Assembly (NCBI RefSeq): GCF_029227915.1
Contig: NC_079889.1
Location: 7,750,001-7,814,000, forward strand
DNA from: Hydractinia symbiolongicarpus
Taxonomy: Eukaryota; Cnidaria; Hydrozoa; Anthoathecata; Hydractiniidae
Reading direction: 5' to 3'
DNA: 64,000 nucleotides
Shown here: piece after piece, positions 43,682 through 55,900 of the stretch
Layout: the number at the start of each line of letters is the position of its first letter
Position numbering within the stretch: position 1 is the first letter of the stretch
The notes under the pieces: model-generated
The model's input: only the letters and a program-made list of their open reading frames with translations
Database searches by the model: none
What the model was told of the DNA's origin: nothing
Position numbers and translations under genes: made by a program

Positions 43682-46600
43682 TCATAAGTCAATATTGTGA
43701 AGTTGTTTTAGCCTTGTTTCTCGCCACAAATTAAACCTGTTTAAATATTTTATGTATTCTTCGTCATCCTCTTTCAGTTTTCTGTTTTTCGTTCTTGATT
43801 TTTTATCTGGCTTTTTATCTGTTTCATGAATTGCTTCATCTGCATCTTTGTTTTCAAGTTGACTTTTAATTGGTTCCTCTATATTTTGTCTTTCTTGTGA
43901 AAAGCCTACTTTTTGTTCTTCTATAACTTGTTCTTCATTATTTTTTTCAATGACATGAGATTTCTTGTCTTTGGTACTTACATTTTGACTTCTTTGCTGT
44001 TCGTTGTTGTTATTTTTATCTTCATTTTCTTTTATTGCAATAATTTCATTTTGTGGCTCTTCTTTAATTTCCATAACTTTTTTCTCGTTTACTTCTTTTT
44101 TTTCTTTAACCTCTTCCTTCTTTTTCCTATTCTCTTCAATACTTTCATTCAGGACATCTTCTAGTCCACAATAGTTCACTTCCTTCTCTTTAACTTTTTT
44201 TTCTTCATCTTTAATTTCCGCTATGCTCACAGAAGTTTCTATTATTCTCTCCAGTTCACCTTCCATATCAACTTCCTCCTGTTTCTTACAAGTTACTCTT
44301 ACCTGTTTATCTCCTACATTTCCTTCTTTTTTACGCTTAAAATTATTTTCAACGTCTTTTATCTCACATTTTTTATCTTCTCGTTCTTGTTGTGGTTGTT
44401 CTTCCACTTCTTTTTCTGGATCTGTTACTTTGTCTAACTTAGGTTTTTTATTTTTTTGACAACCTCCTACTTCTTTATCTTCCTCTCCTATTAATGGTTT
44501 TTCATTTCCTTTGCTATCTTTCTTGTCCTTATCTTCATTTTCATTTCCAATAGTTTTTTTATGCCGCATTCCTTCTTTGTCATCTAACTGCTTACCTTGA
44601 CAATTTCCTGCTTTTCTATTTTTGCATTTCTCAACTCTTAATTTTTCCTCTTTAGTCTGCCTATATTTCCTTGATTCTTTGTTATTTTCATTTTCTTTTG
44701 TGTCATCCTTTTCTTTCAGTGTTTCTTTTGGGAAAACATCTTTCGTTACAACATCTGACTCGGACTGGATGAAGTTTTCTGTGGTGTCTTCTACTTTCTC
44801 CACAACAGGCTCTGATTTTTCCTTTGTACTGTCTTTATCCTTACTTTTTTTCTTTTCCGAAGGAATCACTAGTTTCTTTTTTTCCTTCTTTTTTTCCTCT
44901 TTCTTTAGTTTAGCTTTCTTTTTCCTCATCTTGTTTGTTTCTTTTTTATCTAAAATTATCTCCACAGGTACTTGGTCAACAACTGGTTGCTTTTCATTTT
45001 GTTTTGCAGAGTCAATTAGGTCTTCTTTTTTCGTTTCATCGTTGTATTCCACGCTAATGTTTTGCAATTCTCGTTTAACGTTACTTTTATCTTTGTTTTG
45101 TTCTTGCTTTGCCCCTTTTCTTCTAGTGGAATATCCAGTATCTCTCTCTATAACAACAATATCCAATAACACAAATATGAAATCAAGCATTTCCTGTGAT
45201 ACTTAGACACGTAACATAAAACGTTAGAAAACTCCTTTATCAGGATTACAAATCAGTTCTTCAAATGACCAACTGCACATTTTCCTTCATTTATAAAGAT
45301 TGCTAATGTAATGAAGTTCATAAATATTTATAACTTAAAATTCGAAGTGTGAAGTTACCTTTGTTTATTGACTTGCTGCAATCTGATTGAGGTGTAAAAT
45401 TTGACAACGTTGAAGAAGATGGTCTATTCGCCCTAGGTGGTATCCTTTTGTAAGTAGGTTTCCCAGTTGATGGTGGTACTGGGGAATATCTAGGTAATAT
45501 TAAAGGGGGTGTTTGTTTCGAAGGATTAGAACTAGAAATAAAAGTTTGCTCTTTTTTCGCCGAATTCTGTTTGTTTTTACTATTGTCCCCTTTCTTCTTG
45601 TTTATGCAAAGGTTTTTTATGTTTTTAATTTCTTTCGTTTCATTGTTTTCGGCTGGTCTGACTACTTCTTCACTTTTATCATTGACGTTAACAATGTTTG
45701 AAGCGTCTTCACATATAATTTTTTCATGTTCTTCTGTTGTTGGTATCTCAGACATCTAAAGGGTAAAAAAATTACCATAAAGAGCAAACGCAAAATGCAG
45801 TCCTATCCTTTACCGCATTTTAAGAATAATCATATCATATTATAAACAGTGAAGTATAAAATCACCAATACCTTTGCTTTTATATAAAACCATTTGTTTT
45901 GAGCTGTACCTTTAGCAATTGCAATTTGACCCTTCTCATCGCATCCCAAAAAGATACCACTGTATACGACACTTTCAAAAGATGCTTCACCATCGGCATT
46001 CGTTAAAACATAAAATTCATTTAACAGGCCGGGGTTACCCTGAAACAGAAATTAAATTAATTGAGTATCTAAGAAATTATAATTAATTAGTTTGGAGGTG
46101 GTTAAAAATTTGTCCTTGGCTATATTTTGGGTTCACGCAGAGAGAAACAACGCGCAGAGAGAAACAACGGGTAATATCAAAGAGATTATTCATTAGCCCG
46201 TGGAAATATCTACGACAATTCGCCGTCGTACCCGTTTCCTGCATCAGTATTTCGTGAACCCTTTTTTGCCAGTTAGCATATAGAAATAAATGACTCTGGA
46301 AGGGGTCCAATATAAAGTTCTAGATTTTATCAACAAGGATTAGCTCGTGGAAAGATCCGCTGGTTCATCTGTTGTACATATTTTCGGCCCTTACATTATC
46401 GTTCTTTGTACATATTCAGGGTATCACCATTGTGTGCGGTTATAGTACAATGCAACATTTTTGACTACCATTTTGAACACACGGACGATGAGTGTTAATA
46501 AAGGATATTATCTTAAAAAATTAGCCGGTTCACCAACCTTTGTTAAGTGAATTTGATTTTCATTGATTGCTATGTACTTTGAGTCATACACTGAAAACAG

Positions 46601-49600
46601 CAGGTGTGTGTCTGCGTCTTCGCCATTGCGAATTGACCAAGTACCTACAGATGTAAGCGCACAGATGTATCAGGCTATCACAATCCTATTTTCATATAAG
46701 AGTTGCGGGTTTTGGCTTGAGCACAGGATTTTATTTAGTTTATTCAGATCTATTGGCATCCTTTCCGGTATTTAGAAACCTGAAATGTACATTAACATTT
46801 AAAATACTCCATTTGTTAGGATAAGCTATATCAAAATCTTATGTTTTGTAAGCAATTTCAACTTTATTGTTTCAGTTTCAACTCTATTTCTAATTTGTTG
46901 GGGTTTTAAGTTTAGCGATTCCTATAGAGAAAACTATAATTTTCAAGCTGGTGTACCGACAACATGGAAATAATGGATGTTCTGATATAAGAAATGTGCA
47001 TGACATTTCAAATGTTATCTTTGATCAAGATTGAATGTGTAATATAGAAATATTACATCTTTCCTTACAACATGAAAACGTGGTTTTTATGCAAAACATT
47101 GTGATTAAGAATACTTTCTATATACTTACAGCAATGTTTTCCCTGACCAGTTCCATGAAGTTTTTGGTTTTTATTATTGTAACATAAAGCTTTACCAGAT
47201 AGCTTTGACATAACTTTTACTTCGCTTTCTGCTTCTAATTTGTTATCAGCCATCACCTGAAGATATTTTATTTGCAGTGGATTTAAACCGCTCTTACTTA
47301 AACCTCATAGGTTCTTTTTTAAAAAACATTATCACTGCATTTTTTTAAGCTTTAAAAGTCCACTGTTTGGTTTTATATTTCAAACTTTTTTATTCAAAAA
47401 AACTGCTGAATCCTAATGGTAAAAATTATAACAGCAAGTAGCTAACAACTAAAACAAGTTGTCTTTTTTCATCGTTTAGAATGTAGCCATTCGTCTGTTT
47501 TATTCTCTGTTTGTCTGTTTTATTAAAGTGCATGCGCAGAAGTAGTTCTAAAACTTCCTATAGTAAAATAACCTAGAAAAACTACCAGGCAATAAATGTG
47601 TAGCTATACCTTTTGTTTGTCCTTGTGTTGATTCTCTAGATAAAACAAATTGCAACAGGTGAGAGCTTGTTTGAGAAATTAATTGTGTAAATTCCTAGCT
47701 ATGTAAGAATGCTGTTGGTGGACCCAGAACCAATTGGAAGTGCTCGGGAATTTTTCTTTATATTTATGGTGGGGACGCAATTACTTTCTCTGTTCGTCTT
47801 CTTAACCGATTCCAAACTTACCTTGTGGTTGGATGTCTTGATCTGCTTTCTTCACAGCAAATTCCCTGAAGATTTTGCCATCAGATTTTTCACGTGAAAG
47901 CCATTGATTGCAATCAAAATTGTATTCCTTGCTAGTTTCCAAGTTAGTCAGTATTACCTAGGAGAGAAGGAATTGAGAAATTACATAAAGCCTATTTTTC
48001 CCGTATAACTTACAGCTTATTTGCAATTCACAAAAAACTTTTTTCATCAGTTACACTTTAATAAAAGTCAACCCAAACTTAAGTTCAATTTTCAATAAGA
48101 TCTTAAATGGCATGCAACAGTTGTTGCCAATAACCTCTTACGTTTTTTTGTGTTAATAACGTCGTAATGGCGGCAGTTGTACAACTGTTGTGTGACAAGG
48201 GTTGTTTGTTGTACAAGGGTTGTTTGGCTATAGTACAACTGTTGTGTGACAATTGTACAACGGTTGTGTGACAGTTGTACAAAGGTTGTGCGGCTATTGT
48301 ACAACTGTCACACAACCGTTGTACAACTGTCACACAACAGTTGTACAATAGCCGCACAACGGTTGTAAGGCTGTGTGCCAGTTGTACAAAGGAAGTGTGC
48401 CAGTTGTACAAAGGAAGTGTGCCAGTTGTACAAAGGCTGTGTGACAGTTGTACAACTGTTGTGCGGCTATTGTACAACTGTTGTGTGACAGTTGTACAAA
48501 GGAAGTGTGACAGTTGTACAAAGGCTGTGCAGCTATTGTACAACTGTTGTGTGACAGTTGTACAAAGGTTGCGTGACAGTTGTACAACGGTTATGCGACA
48601 GTTGTACAACGATTGTGTGACAGTTGTACAATGGTTGTGTGACAGTTGTACAAAGGTTGTGTGACAGTTGTACAAAGGTTGTGTGACAGTTGTACAATGG
48701 TTGTGTGACAGTTGTACAATGGTTGTGTGACAGTTGTACAAAGGTTGTGCGACAGTTGTACAAAGGTTGTGTGACAGTTGTGCAATGGTTGTGTGACGGT
48801 TGTACAACGGTTGTGTGACGGTTGTACAAAGGCTGTGTGACAGTTGTACAAAGGTTGTGTGACAGTTGTACAAAGGTTGTGTGACAGTTGTACAAAGGTT
48901 GTGTGACAGTTGTACAAAGGTTGTGTCTCAGTTGTACAACGGTTGTGTGACAGTTGTAAAAAGGTTGTGTGACAGTTGTACAAAGGTTGCTCACCATATT
49001 ATAAGATATGGAACCGATCTTTAGTGTAAACAAGACCATTTGATGCAAATTCAATTAGAATATTTTTATTCACATAATTAACTGAATCTACTGTAGTAAC
49101 AGCCTTACGCTTTCAAGATGCCAACTGGACCAATTACCATCATTATCGTGTCCAATTCTTATTTTGTATAGATCCCCGACATCTTTAATTCTGAACTAGA
49201 GAAACATAAAAATAAGAAAATTGTTGAATTTCAATATTAGACACACAAAATAACACTTAAATTCCGTATTTTTTCAATAAAATAATCTAAAATCAAATGA
49301 AACTCGAAAAATCACCACAAAATATTTACATCTGCTTCATTAATTGAATTTCTATAGTATCGTTGCGTGTGTACAGGTACTCCTAAATTAATTTCTGATG
49401 TTTTCCCTTTGTCTCCATACAATGTAATGTAGGCTGTATTGTCACTGCCAGCGTCCTCGATGTCACTTGTTTTCACAGTAGCCAACCATAATGTGTCCCC
49501 TACAATTTCAAAATAAAAAAAGAATCGTCTTAACTAATAAAACTTTGTTTTCACGGACCAAAAGGGTGGAGTACTTTAGCAGAATTATTCTTTTTTTCCA

Positions 49601-52600
49601 ACCCAAATTCCAACCATTTTTTGCCGAAAATGTTTTGTTTTTAAGCCGATTTCTGACCACCTACCACCGCAAAGTTGATGAACCTCAGTACTGCTGGATG
49701 GGAAATTTAATTCTCTTTTCGATCGTGAGTTATAGCTAACAAGCGACATGTCGTTAGTGCGACATTGCTGAGGCGCCAATTGGCGTACTTCGAAGTCTAA
49801 GGGCTAACACAAGTATAACAGCGAAAGTAATCACATTCTGCATACCTTGTTTTGCTGCAATTCTCTCAACACCTTCACAAGTAGGACCTAGCAACTGCAT
49901 TGTTTTTTTGGGTGAAATCCTTGGTGTATCAGATTGAAATTCATTAGGAAGGATATTGAACGCTTTCCTTGATTCCAATGTATCTGGAATGCCATAATCT
50001 CTAGTTGAGTGTCCTAAATTTTGAAGTACAAATTTAATTAATTAATTATAAAAGTATCTTTGTTTTATTATTTATTTTATCATCCACCATTTATTTAACC
50101 ATCCAGTTTTTATTTAACTATCCATTATTTGATATATATATTGTTTAATAACGCGTGTCTATTTCTCTTAAGTGAATGGTCAAAAAAATAAAGTACAAAG
50201 AATCAAGGCAAAGTAGTTAAAGTAACTGAAAGTAGTTGTACGCATACTCGTGGTTTGTAAAGACCATTTCATACTGAGTAGCATATGACTCTTACTGATG
50301 AAAGCAAATAAATACATAATGATCGCAAATAAGCATATGAACACAAGTGGAACCTCTGCTGTTGATTACATCTTATGTGTTAGTTTATAACTTTCAGAAA
50401 CAAAACAGACCGTGGTAGTAAGATTTGGATTTTAGAACTTACCCTTTTGAAGTGGCAGGCTTCTCGCGGAGTTTGGTTTATCAAAGCGTCCATAAGCAAT
50501 ATATGTATTATTACCACGAAATAGTTCATCTACTGATAAAATCTGAAAACAGAATAAACAATGTAAAAATAACATTAAAAGTTAACTGCAATAGATTCAA
50601 ATCGTGCGTGCGAAGACAGTGCTCAAATTGATCAAACGACATTTTGGGTTGGCATAAATTATATCGTGCATTTACTGAAATGCATGAGAATCTATCCTGA
50701 AAAACCAGTTTGAATAAATATGGTTCTTTTTGTGTATATAAGAAAAATACTGTGAGAAAATTATTTGAAAACAAAAATCGTAGTTTCTAACATTTCTTTA
50801 CAAATAAAGTATAGAACAAACATTAAGGTTAAGCACGTGAAGTCACCAAAGTTATCATTCAGAGATGGTGTGGACATACATTAAAAGTTATTCAACTTCT
50901 GTTTATTTCACTTCCTTCTTCCTTTTCTTTTCTGATGTCAGCGATAGACCAAATGAGAACATCCTGTCTTTTCACAAAGTTCATTTATTAGTCAAATTAT
51001 TAATTACTAAACTTTTCACCCTTCCTTTTCTCTATGAATTACTTACGAAGTTATTTTTAGTGCAAAAAGGATTGAATTGTCCAACTAAGTGAGCACAGTA
51101 TAATGTCAGCATGATTTGAATGTGCGGTGTGTAACATACTGATTTGGTTAATTAGTTTATTTATTTATTGATTAATGATATTAATGATATTAATTTTTAT
51201 ATTCGCTATGCCATTGCTTTCATCCTTTTTTCGTATGTTGACTTTGTTCATGGATTATTCAAGGCTTTGTGATTTCACTGTTTTTTGTTTATTTTATGTT
51301 TTAAAATATTTCCTCATTCATTAAAAAGCAATTTGTTGCAAGTCCTTAAAATAACCAGGCAATTTGAATTCCTTGTTCACATGATGTCTATTTTGCTTTA
51401 CGTTCTTAATTGAATAATCTTGACATTTTTCGCTATTTTAAAATATTCCGCTTTTACTTATTTGAATATCATATCATTTGATCATGAAAAAACTTTCAAA
51501 TGTTTTAATAAATGGTTGTAAATTAATTAATTAATATATTTCTATAAATTTTTCTATTTATGTATTTTTTTACATATTTTACCTACAAAAGGTACCTTTT
51601 GTAGGTAAAATATATGATATATTTTATATATTGACAAATATTACTTTATGAGACAAAATTTTGTCGGACAAAAGTGACGAAATTTTTCTTTAGTGACGAA
51701 AATTCTGTCCGACGAAAAATTTTGTCCGACGAATAAATTTGTTCAAAAACAAATTTTCTTAGATTTTAAAAATTACATATATATCTCTAAAACTCATATA
51801 GGTTATACTCTGTTGATAGAATTTTATAGAATAGAAAAAAAGCTGGTATTGTATCGTATCAATCAACCGAATCATCAGAAAATGAAGAAACCGTAGCGTA
51901 GAAAAAATCTGAACTTATATATTTTACGAAATTACACTGTGAAGTACCTTTGATGTTACATTTATTTGAATCTTGATTAATAATGTCATCAAAACTGATT
52001 TTGTGGTAATTGTTTTTCGCCTGTATATTAGCTGATTGAAGTTTTAAGAAAAAAAAAATCCAAAATGGACAAAATTTTTCGTTGAACAAAAGTGACGAAA
52101 ATTTCTGGAGGTGACGAAAATTTTGTCCGACGATATCAATAATTTTTGTCCGACGAAAAATTTTGTTCAACGAAAATTTGTCTGATAAGGTATTCGCATT
52201 TGATAGAAACGATTTTACGTTTTGGCATCAAGATTCGCTGTTAAAAATCCCTGCTAATGAGAATACGCGCATTAACCCCAGGCTAGTCGCTAGCCCGGGG
52301 ACACATCCACTGATTCGCTGGCCGTACATATTTCGGTCCGGAGTTATCACCAGCCGTACATACCCCGCCATCACTATTTCGTACATTCTAAGCACAAGAA
52401 AGCGTTTCTGCAACCGTTTTGAACAAAACACAAATAATTAGAGAAGAATTGATCAATTAAAATAAATTAAATTATACCTGATGTCCCTCAATAGAATAAA
52501 GTGGTCCATAATCCAACTTCAACAAGTAACTTGCATCTTTTAAAACTGCATCTAATTTGGTAACTTTTGGCGAAATAAGGTATCTAGCCGTATTTGTTGT

Positions 52601-52960
52601 GTCTTTCTTAGAGACGAAAGTTATGATTCTGCTTCTCCTTGGCAACGGTGGCAAAATCTCTGTTTGTGGGGACTGATGTGTTTTGTGAGGTGTCTGACCG
52701 TCAGCACCTAATCTTCGAGAAATTAAATATTGTTTTTGACTTGGTCTGTTTACGCAGTTTAATTTCTTTCTCTTGATACTTGAAGCATACACCTGGTCAA
52801 CTTTGAAATCTTTAAACTCGCCACCGCTATACGGTAGAGGCGCTCTTTGATTAAGTCTGTCATTTGATGAATGAATACCAGGATGTTTTTCTTCGTTTAA
52901 AGTTATATTCTCACCAGAAAAGTTAACGTTGCCAGCATTATAAAACACTGATGAAGCCAT
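43682..52960 (-). CDS. gene A: DCX-DCX-PLAT-trefoil protein with Lys/Glu-rich tail
   Basis: 12 exons, 1144 residues. Exons: 52960-52478, 50542-50443, 50013-49846, 49499-49330, 49195-49109, 47957-47822, 47635-47610, 47256-47130, 46644-46538, 46039-45872, 45755-45359, 45147-43682. Borders are GT-AG, phases agree and the total is 3435 bases. Residues 4-70 form a shortened first doublecortin domain, 107-182 the second. PLAT spans 251-374 ('[20 protein letters not shown]', '[16 protein letters not shown]', 'FDCNQWLSREKSDG'). One trefoil-like module is at 390-524 ('[13 protein letters not shown]'). A basic Pro-rich segment and a 490-residue Lys/Glu coiled tail follow. It is a tandem paralogue of gene B: PLAT exons 4-6 match in length (170, 87, 136), as do the 26, 127, 107 and 168-base exons. 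It lacks B's second PLAT and second trefoil. A cytoskeletal or ciliary role is inferred from the domains. Confidence 0.85.
46185..46450. repeat. degenerate dispersed element, two partial copies
   Basis: Two segments (about 46192 and 46341) start 'ttagcccgtggaaatatc' or 'ttagctcgtggaaagatc', followed by a tgg/ttc stretch. Related pieces occur at about 52285-52400 and 57511-57620. This is the pattern of an old interspersed repeat inserted in introns and spacers. Class not determined; a SINE is possible. Confidence 0.3.
48174..48989. repeat. 22-bp minisatellite in gene A intron, partly inverted
   Basis: About 37 units of a 22-bp motif built on 'gtgtgacagttgtacaaagg' lie in the intron between gene A exons 5 and 6. 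The first part carries a flipped block: 48286-48308 and 48337-48359 form a perfect 23-bp inverted repeat around a 28-base loop. Each unit also contains the palindrome TTGTACAA or a near version. Because 22 is not a multiple of three, long frames across the array have a 22-residue period and are artefacts. Confidence 0.9.
51654..52190. repeat. paired clusters of TTTTGTCCGACGAAAA-type repeats
   Basis: Two clusters (about 51654-51745 and 52061-52185) each contain several copies of 'ttttgtccgacgaaaa' and 'agtgacgaaaatt'. They flank about 310 bases of unrelated AT-rich DNA inside gene A intron 1. The motif is nearly self-complementary. This could be a non-autonomous DNA transposon with sub-repeats at both ends, but no coding part and no clear target duplication were seen. 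Confidence 0.45.
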
Positions 52961-55900
52961 TTTCAAGATTGTTAAGTTCTCTGAATAATTAACGTATGTA
53001 TTTTTGCTCCGAAATATTTTTGTTCCTTAAAGATTTCAAAAAATATTTACATTTTTTGTTCAAATTTCACATTTTTAAACTTAGATGAACGCAATTTGAA
53101 ATTTAACTTATCGCTACCATCATTTTTATATTTCTTTTATAATAAAGAGAAAGTCCATAGTATGCATGTCTAATCATGAGAAACTAGTTTATAAGAACGT
53201 TAAGGTAATAATATTAAGAACGTACTTAGGCTGGATTGCTATAGATTATAAGAACAAAATATTGTGAGTCTAGAATGACAGAGAAACAATTATTTTCGCA
53301 AAGATTTTCATTTTGTTTACTAGTTTACGTGTTTGTCCTTACGATCAGAGAACTACACCTTCATCTATGTCTTTCGGTTTAAAAATGTTTATCATTATTG
53401 GTGAATCTGACCGTATAGTTTTCCTATTTTTCGAAGAAATGCAAATGCCTTTGAAGCTGAAAAAGTGTAAAAAGTTAGTACATCACGCCTCAACTAAAAG
53501 TTAGATTCTCCGTGAAAGATCATGCTTGCAATACTCAATACTAAAATTTCAGTTGAATGTAACAGATAATTTTGGTTGTTAAATTGTCTACTCTTTTATT
53601 GACGCCTTATGTTATTGTAAATAAAATAAATATTGCGTCAAATGAAACATTAAAAAATAATTTAATCTTTCTTAACCTAAATATTTGGTTACAAACATAT
53701 ACTGGTTTGAGAATTGCACCGTTACCTTTCTTACTTATACTGGCAGCGGCTCTTCGACAACAAGACCTGCTACATGTCATGAGGACAAGAAATCAAAATT
53801 CAAAAATGGCGGAATTGTGTAAATAAAAAACAATGGAAAAAGCTATTCCCTTCAACGCACACGACAAAAAATACATAATATCTGATCGTCAACTGGAGTG
53901 TCACATTTTTTATAGTTTCCTCAGTTTCAAGATAATAAGAAAAACTTCAAAAATGGATTATAACTACTTGTTTTGTTTTTAACGTGCTCAAAAAGTGACA
54001 GATCAATTGGTTTTTGTTATTCTGACAATGTGCACTTTTTAATCATGTAACTTCTACTTCTGAGCCATGTAATGATAAAATTATCTCAACTAAAATGTAT
54101 GCAGATATCTCCTTTGTTTTCTTCAAGCTTAAAACCCTTCAATTAATACAATTTGTTAAGTTAAACTTCACCAAACAGCAACATTATATAAGCTTAACAA
54201 GTAGTATAATAGAATCGCAACTTTTAAACTCTCTCATTTATTATCATTCTATCATTTGAAGTATATAGCTACACTTGCTTACTTTACCTACATGGCAACG
54301 AATTCTATCTTCTGTCAGATAGACCGAAGCACATTGAACATTATTCGTTTATCTTTCGTTTGTATAAAACTGAATTTTGTGTTATGGATACGAAATCAAT
54401 GAATTCATATCGAGTTTAATTATTTATAACTCCACCATCTTATTTAAACGACTCTTCGTTCAATTTTTTTTCCTTGTGGTGAATTGTGTTTTCTTAACTG
54501 CCATGGTGATGTAATTATTCTAATGAAGCAGATTTATTGATTGGTTGATTCAGATATGCATAATGAAGTAGGTTTTTATGTACTGTACATATTATTTTTT
54601 ATCTCTGAGAGCATCTGCATATAATGAAATAGCAAAACAGAAAAAATATGGGGAAAGCATGAACAAGTGAAACAAGAAAAACTCACATAAAACAAAAACG
54701 CGCAAATCGATTGCAAGTTAGAAGCCCAATGCGAGATTAAAAGAAATACTGTTTTGACCATCTTAAAACACCTAAAACTGTCGTATTTTCCTCTAACTCT
54801 CGACTATGATTGCATAGGCCAAAATCGCCCTTAAATGTATAGCATTTTTAGGTAAAAAACGTTTGACAGCCGTTTATGCTATTAGCGTGCTTTAAAAGAA
54901 AAAGCAAAGTATATGAAAATGGTCATGACGTTAACAGTAGGGGTGGATACAAAGTACGATTTGCCGTATTCTGTTTGAAGTAGGCGATTTGAAGTAGGAT
55001 TACCCAATAAGCGCCCCTGTCGAGCGAGCGCCCCATGGTTAGGGAAGAATTTGTAAATAAGCGCCCCTGCTCTAAGAAGAATCCCCATTATTGCTGTTGT
55101 ATTTCTTTCTTTTTTATAGTATTTCTTTTTTTTAATCATAAAGATTATGAGAATGAAGTTTAACAAATTTGCTTTTCTGGAAAACAATTATTATGCTGAA
55201 TTAACTGCCCCTGTCAAACAAGCGCCCCCTGTCAAATTTTGCATAACGATTTTTTACATTTTAAACTTTTTCTGCAGTTTTTTTGTAGTTTTTGTGAGTT
55301 TTGCGAAATATACACTTTGATTCCTATGAGAGATTAAATGTATTTTATTGCATCGTTTGAAGGTGTATCATTTTTTCATGATCAAGGTCGTCAAAACAAA
55401 GTGTGATACGACAGAGGAAAGCAAATAGCCAACAAACGACATTAAGGTTGAGCCACAAACATTAACACGGCCTAACTGTCAAAGATAGGAAAAATATCAG
55501 AAGTACCGTTTTGGCCCAAACTTTGCCAACGAAAGATTAAGGCTGACGAAAAATTGGATTAAATTTCCTATTCATTTAGGGAATCCTAAAAAACCTTTCA
55601 CGGTTTTGAATATTTTTGATTATAAAAATATTTTAAGCCAACAGTTTTATATGTCCACAACAGCGCCCCATAACATTTAACTCAAAATTAAAAGAGAAAC
55701 TATAAATGGCACATAGCACAATTCTAATTCTGTAAAATTGTCTACTGTTACTAAACCCAAATAAAATATGTTTCTAGTTGGTCACAACTAATTCCAGTTA
55801 TTAAAGTATTCTTGCCCACAACAAAATGCGTAATGATATCATATTGTAAAAAATTACCCGCAGTAAACTCGCCAAAAATACATCAAGCGACTGCTCTAAA

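Noticed and set aside
43682-45190. The last gene A frame as an independent 502-residue gene
   Set aside because: Its first 14 codons lie before a clear acceptor (TTATAG at 45148-45153), and the phase joins exon 11. The hydrophobic start is intron sequence.
44622-45206. Plus-strand Ser/Phe-rich frame of 194 codons
   Set aside because: Complement of the Lys/Glu-rich last exon of gene A.
48092-49054. Frames of 130-256 codons with a Cys/His/Thr-rich 22-residue period
   Set aside because: They arise from the 22-bp minisatellite, which has no stop in the cycle of frames on the minus strand. It lies in a gene A intron.
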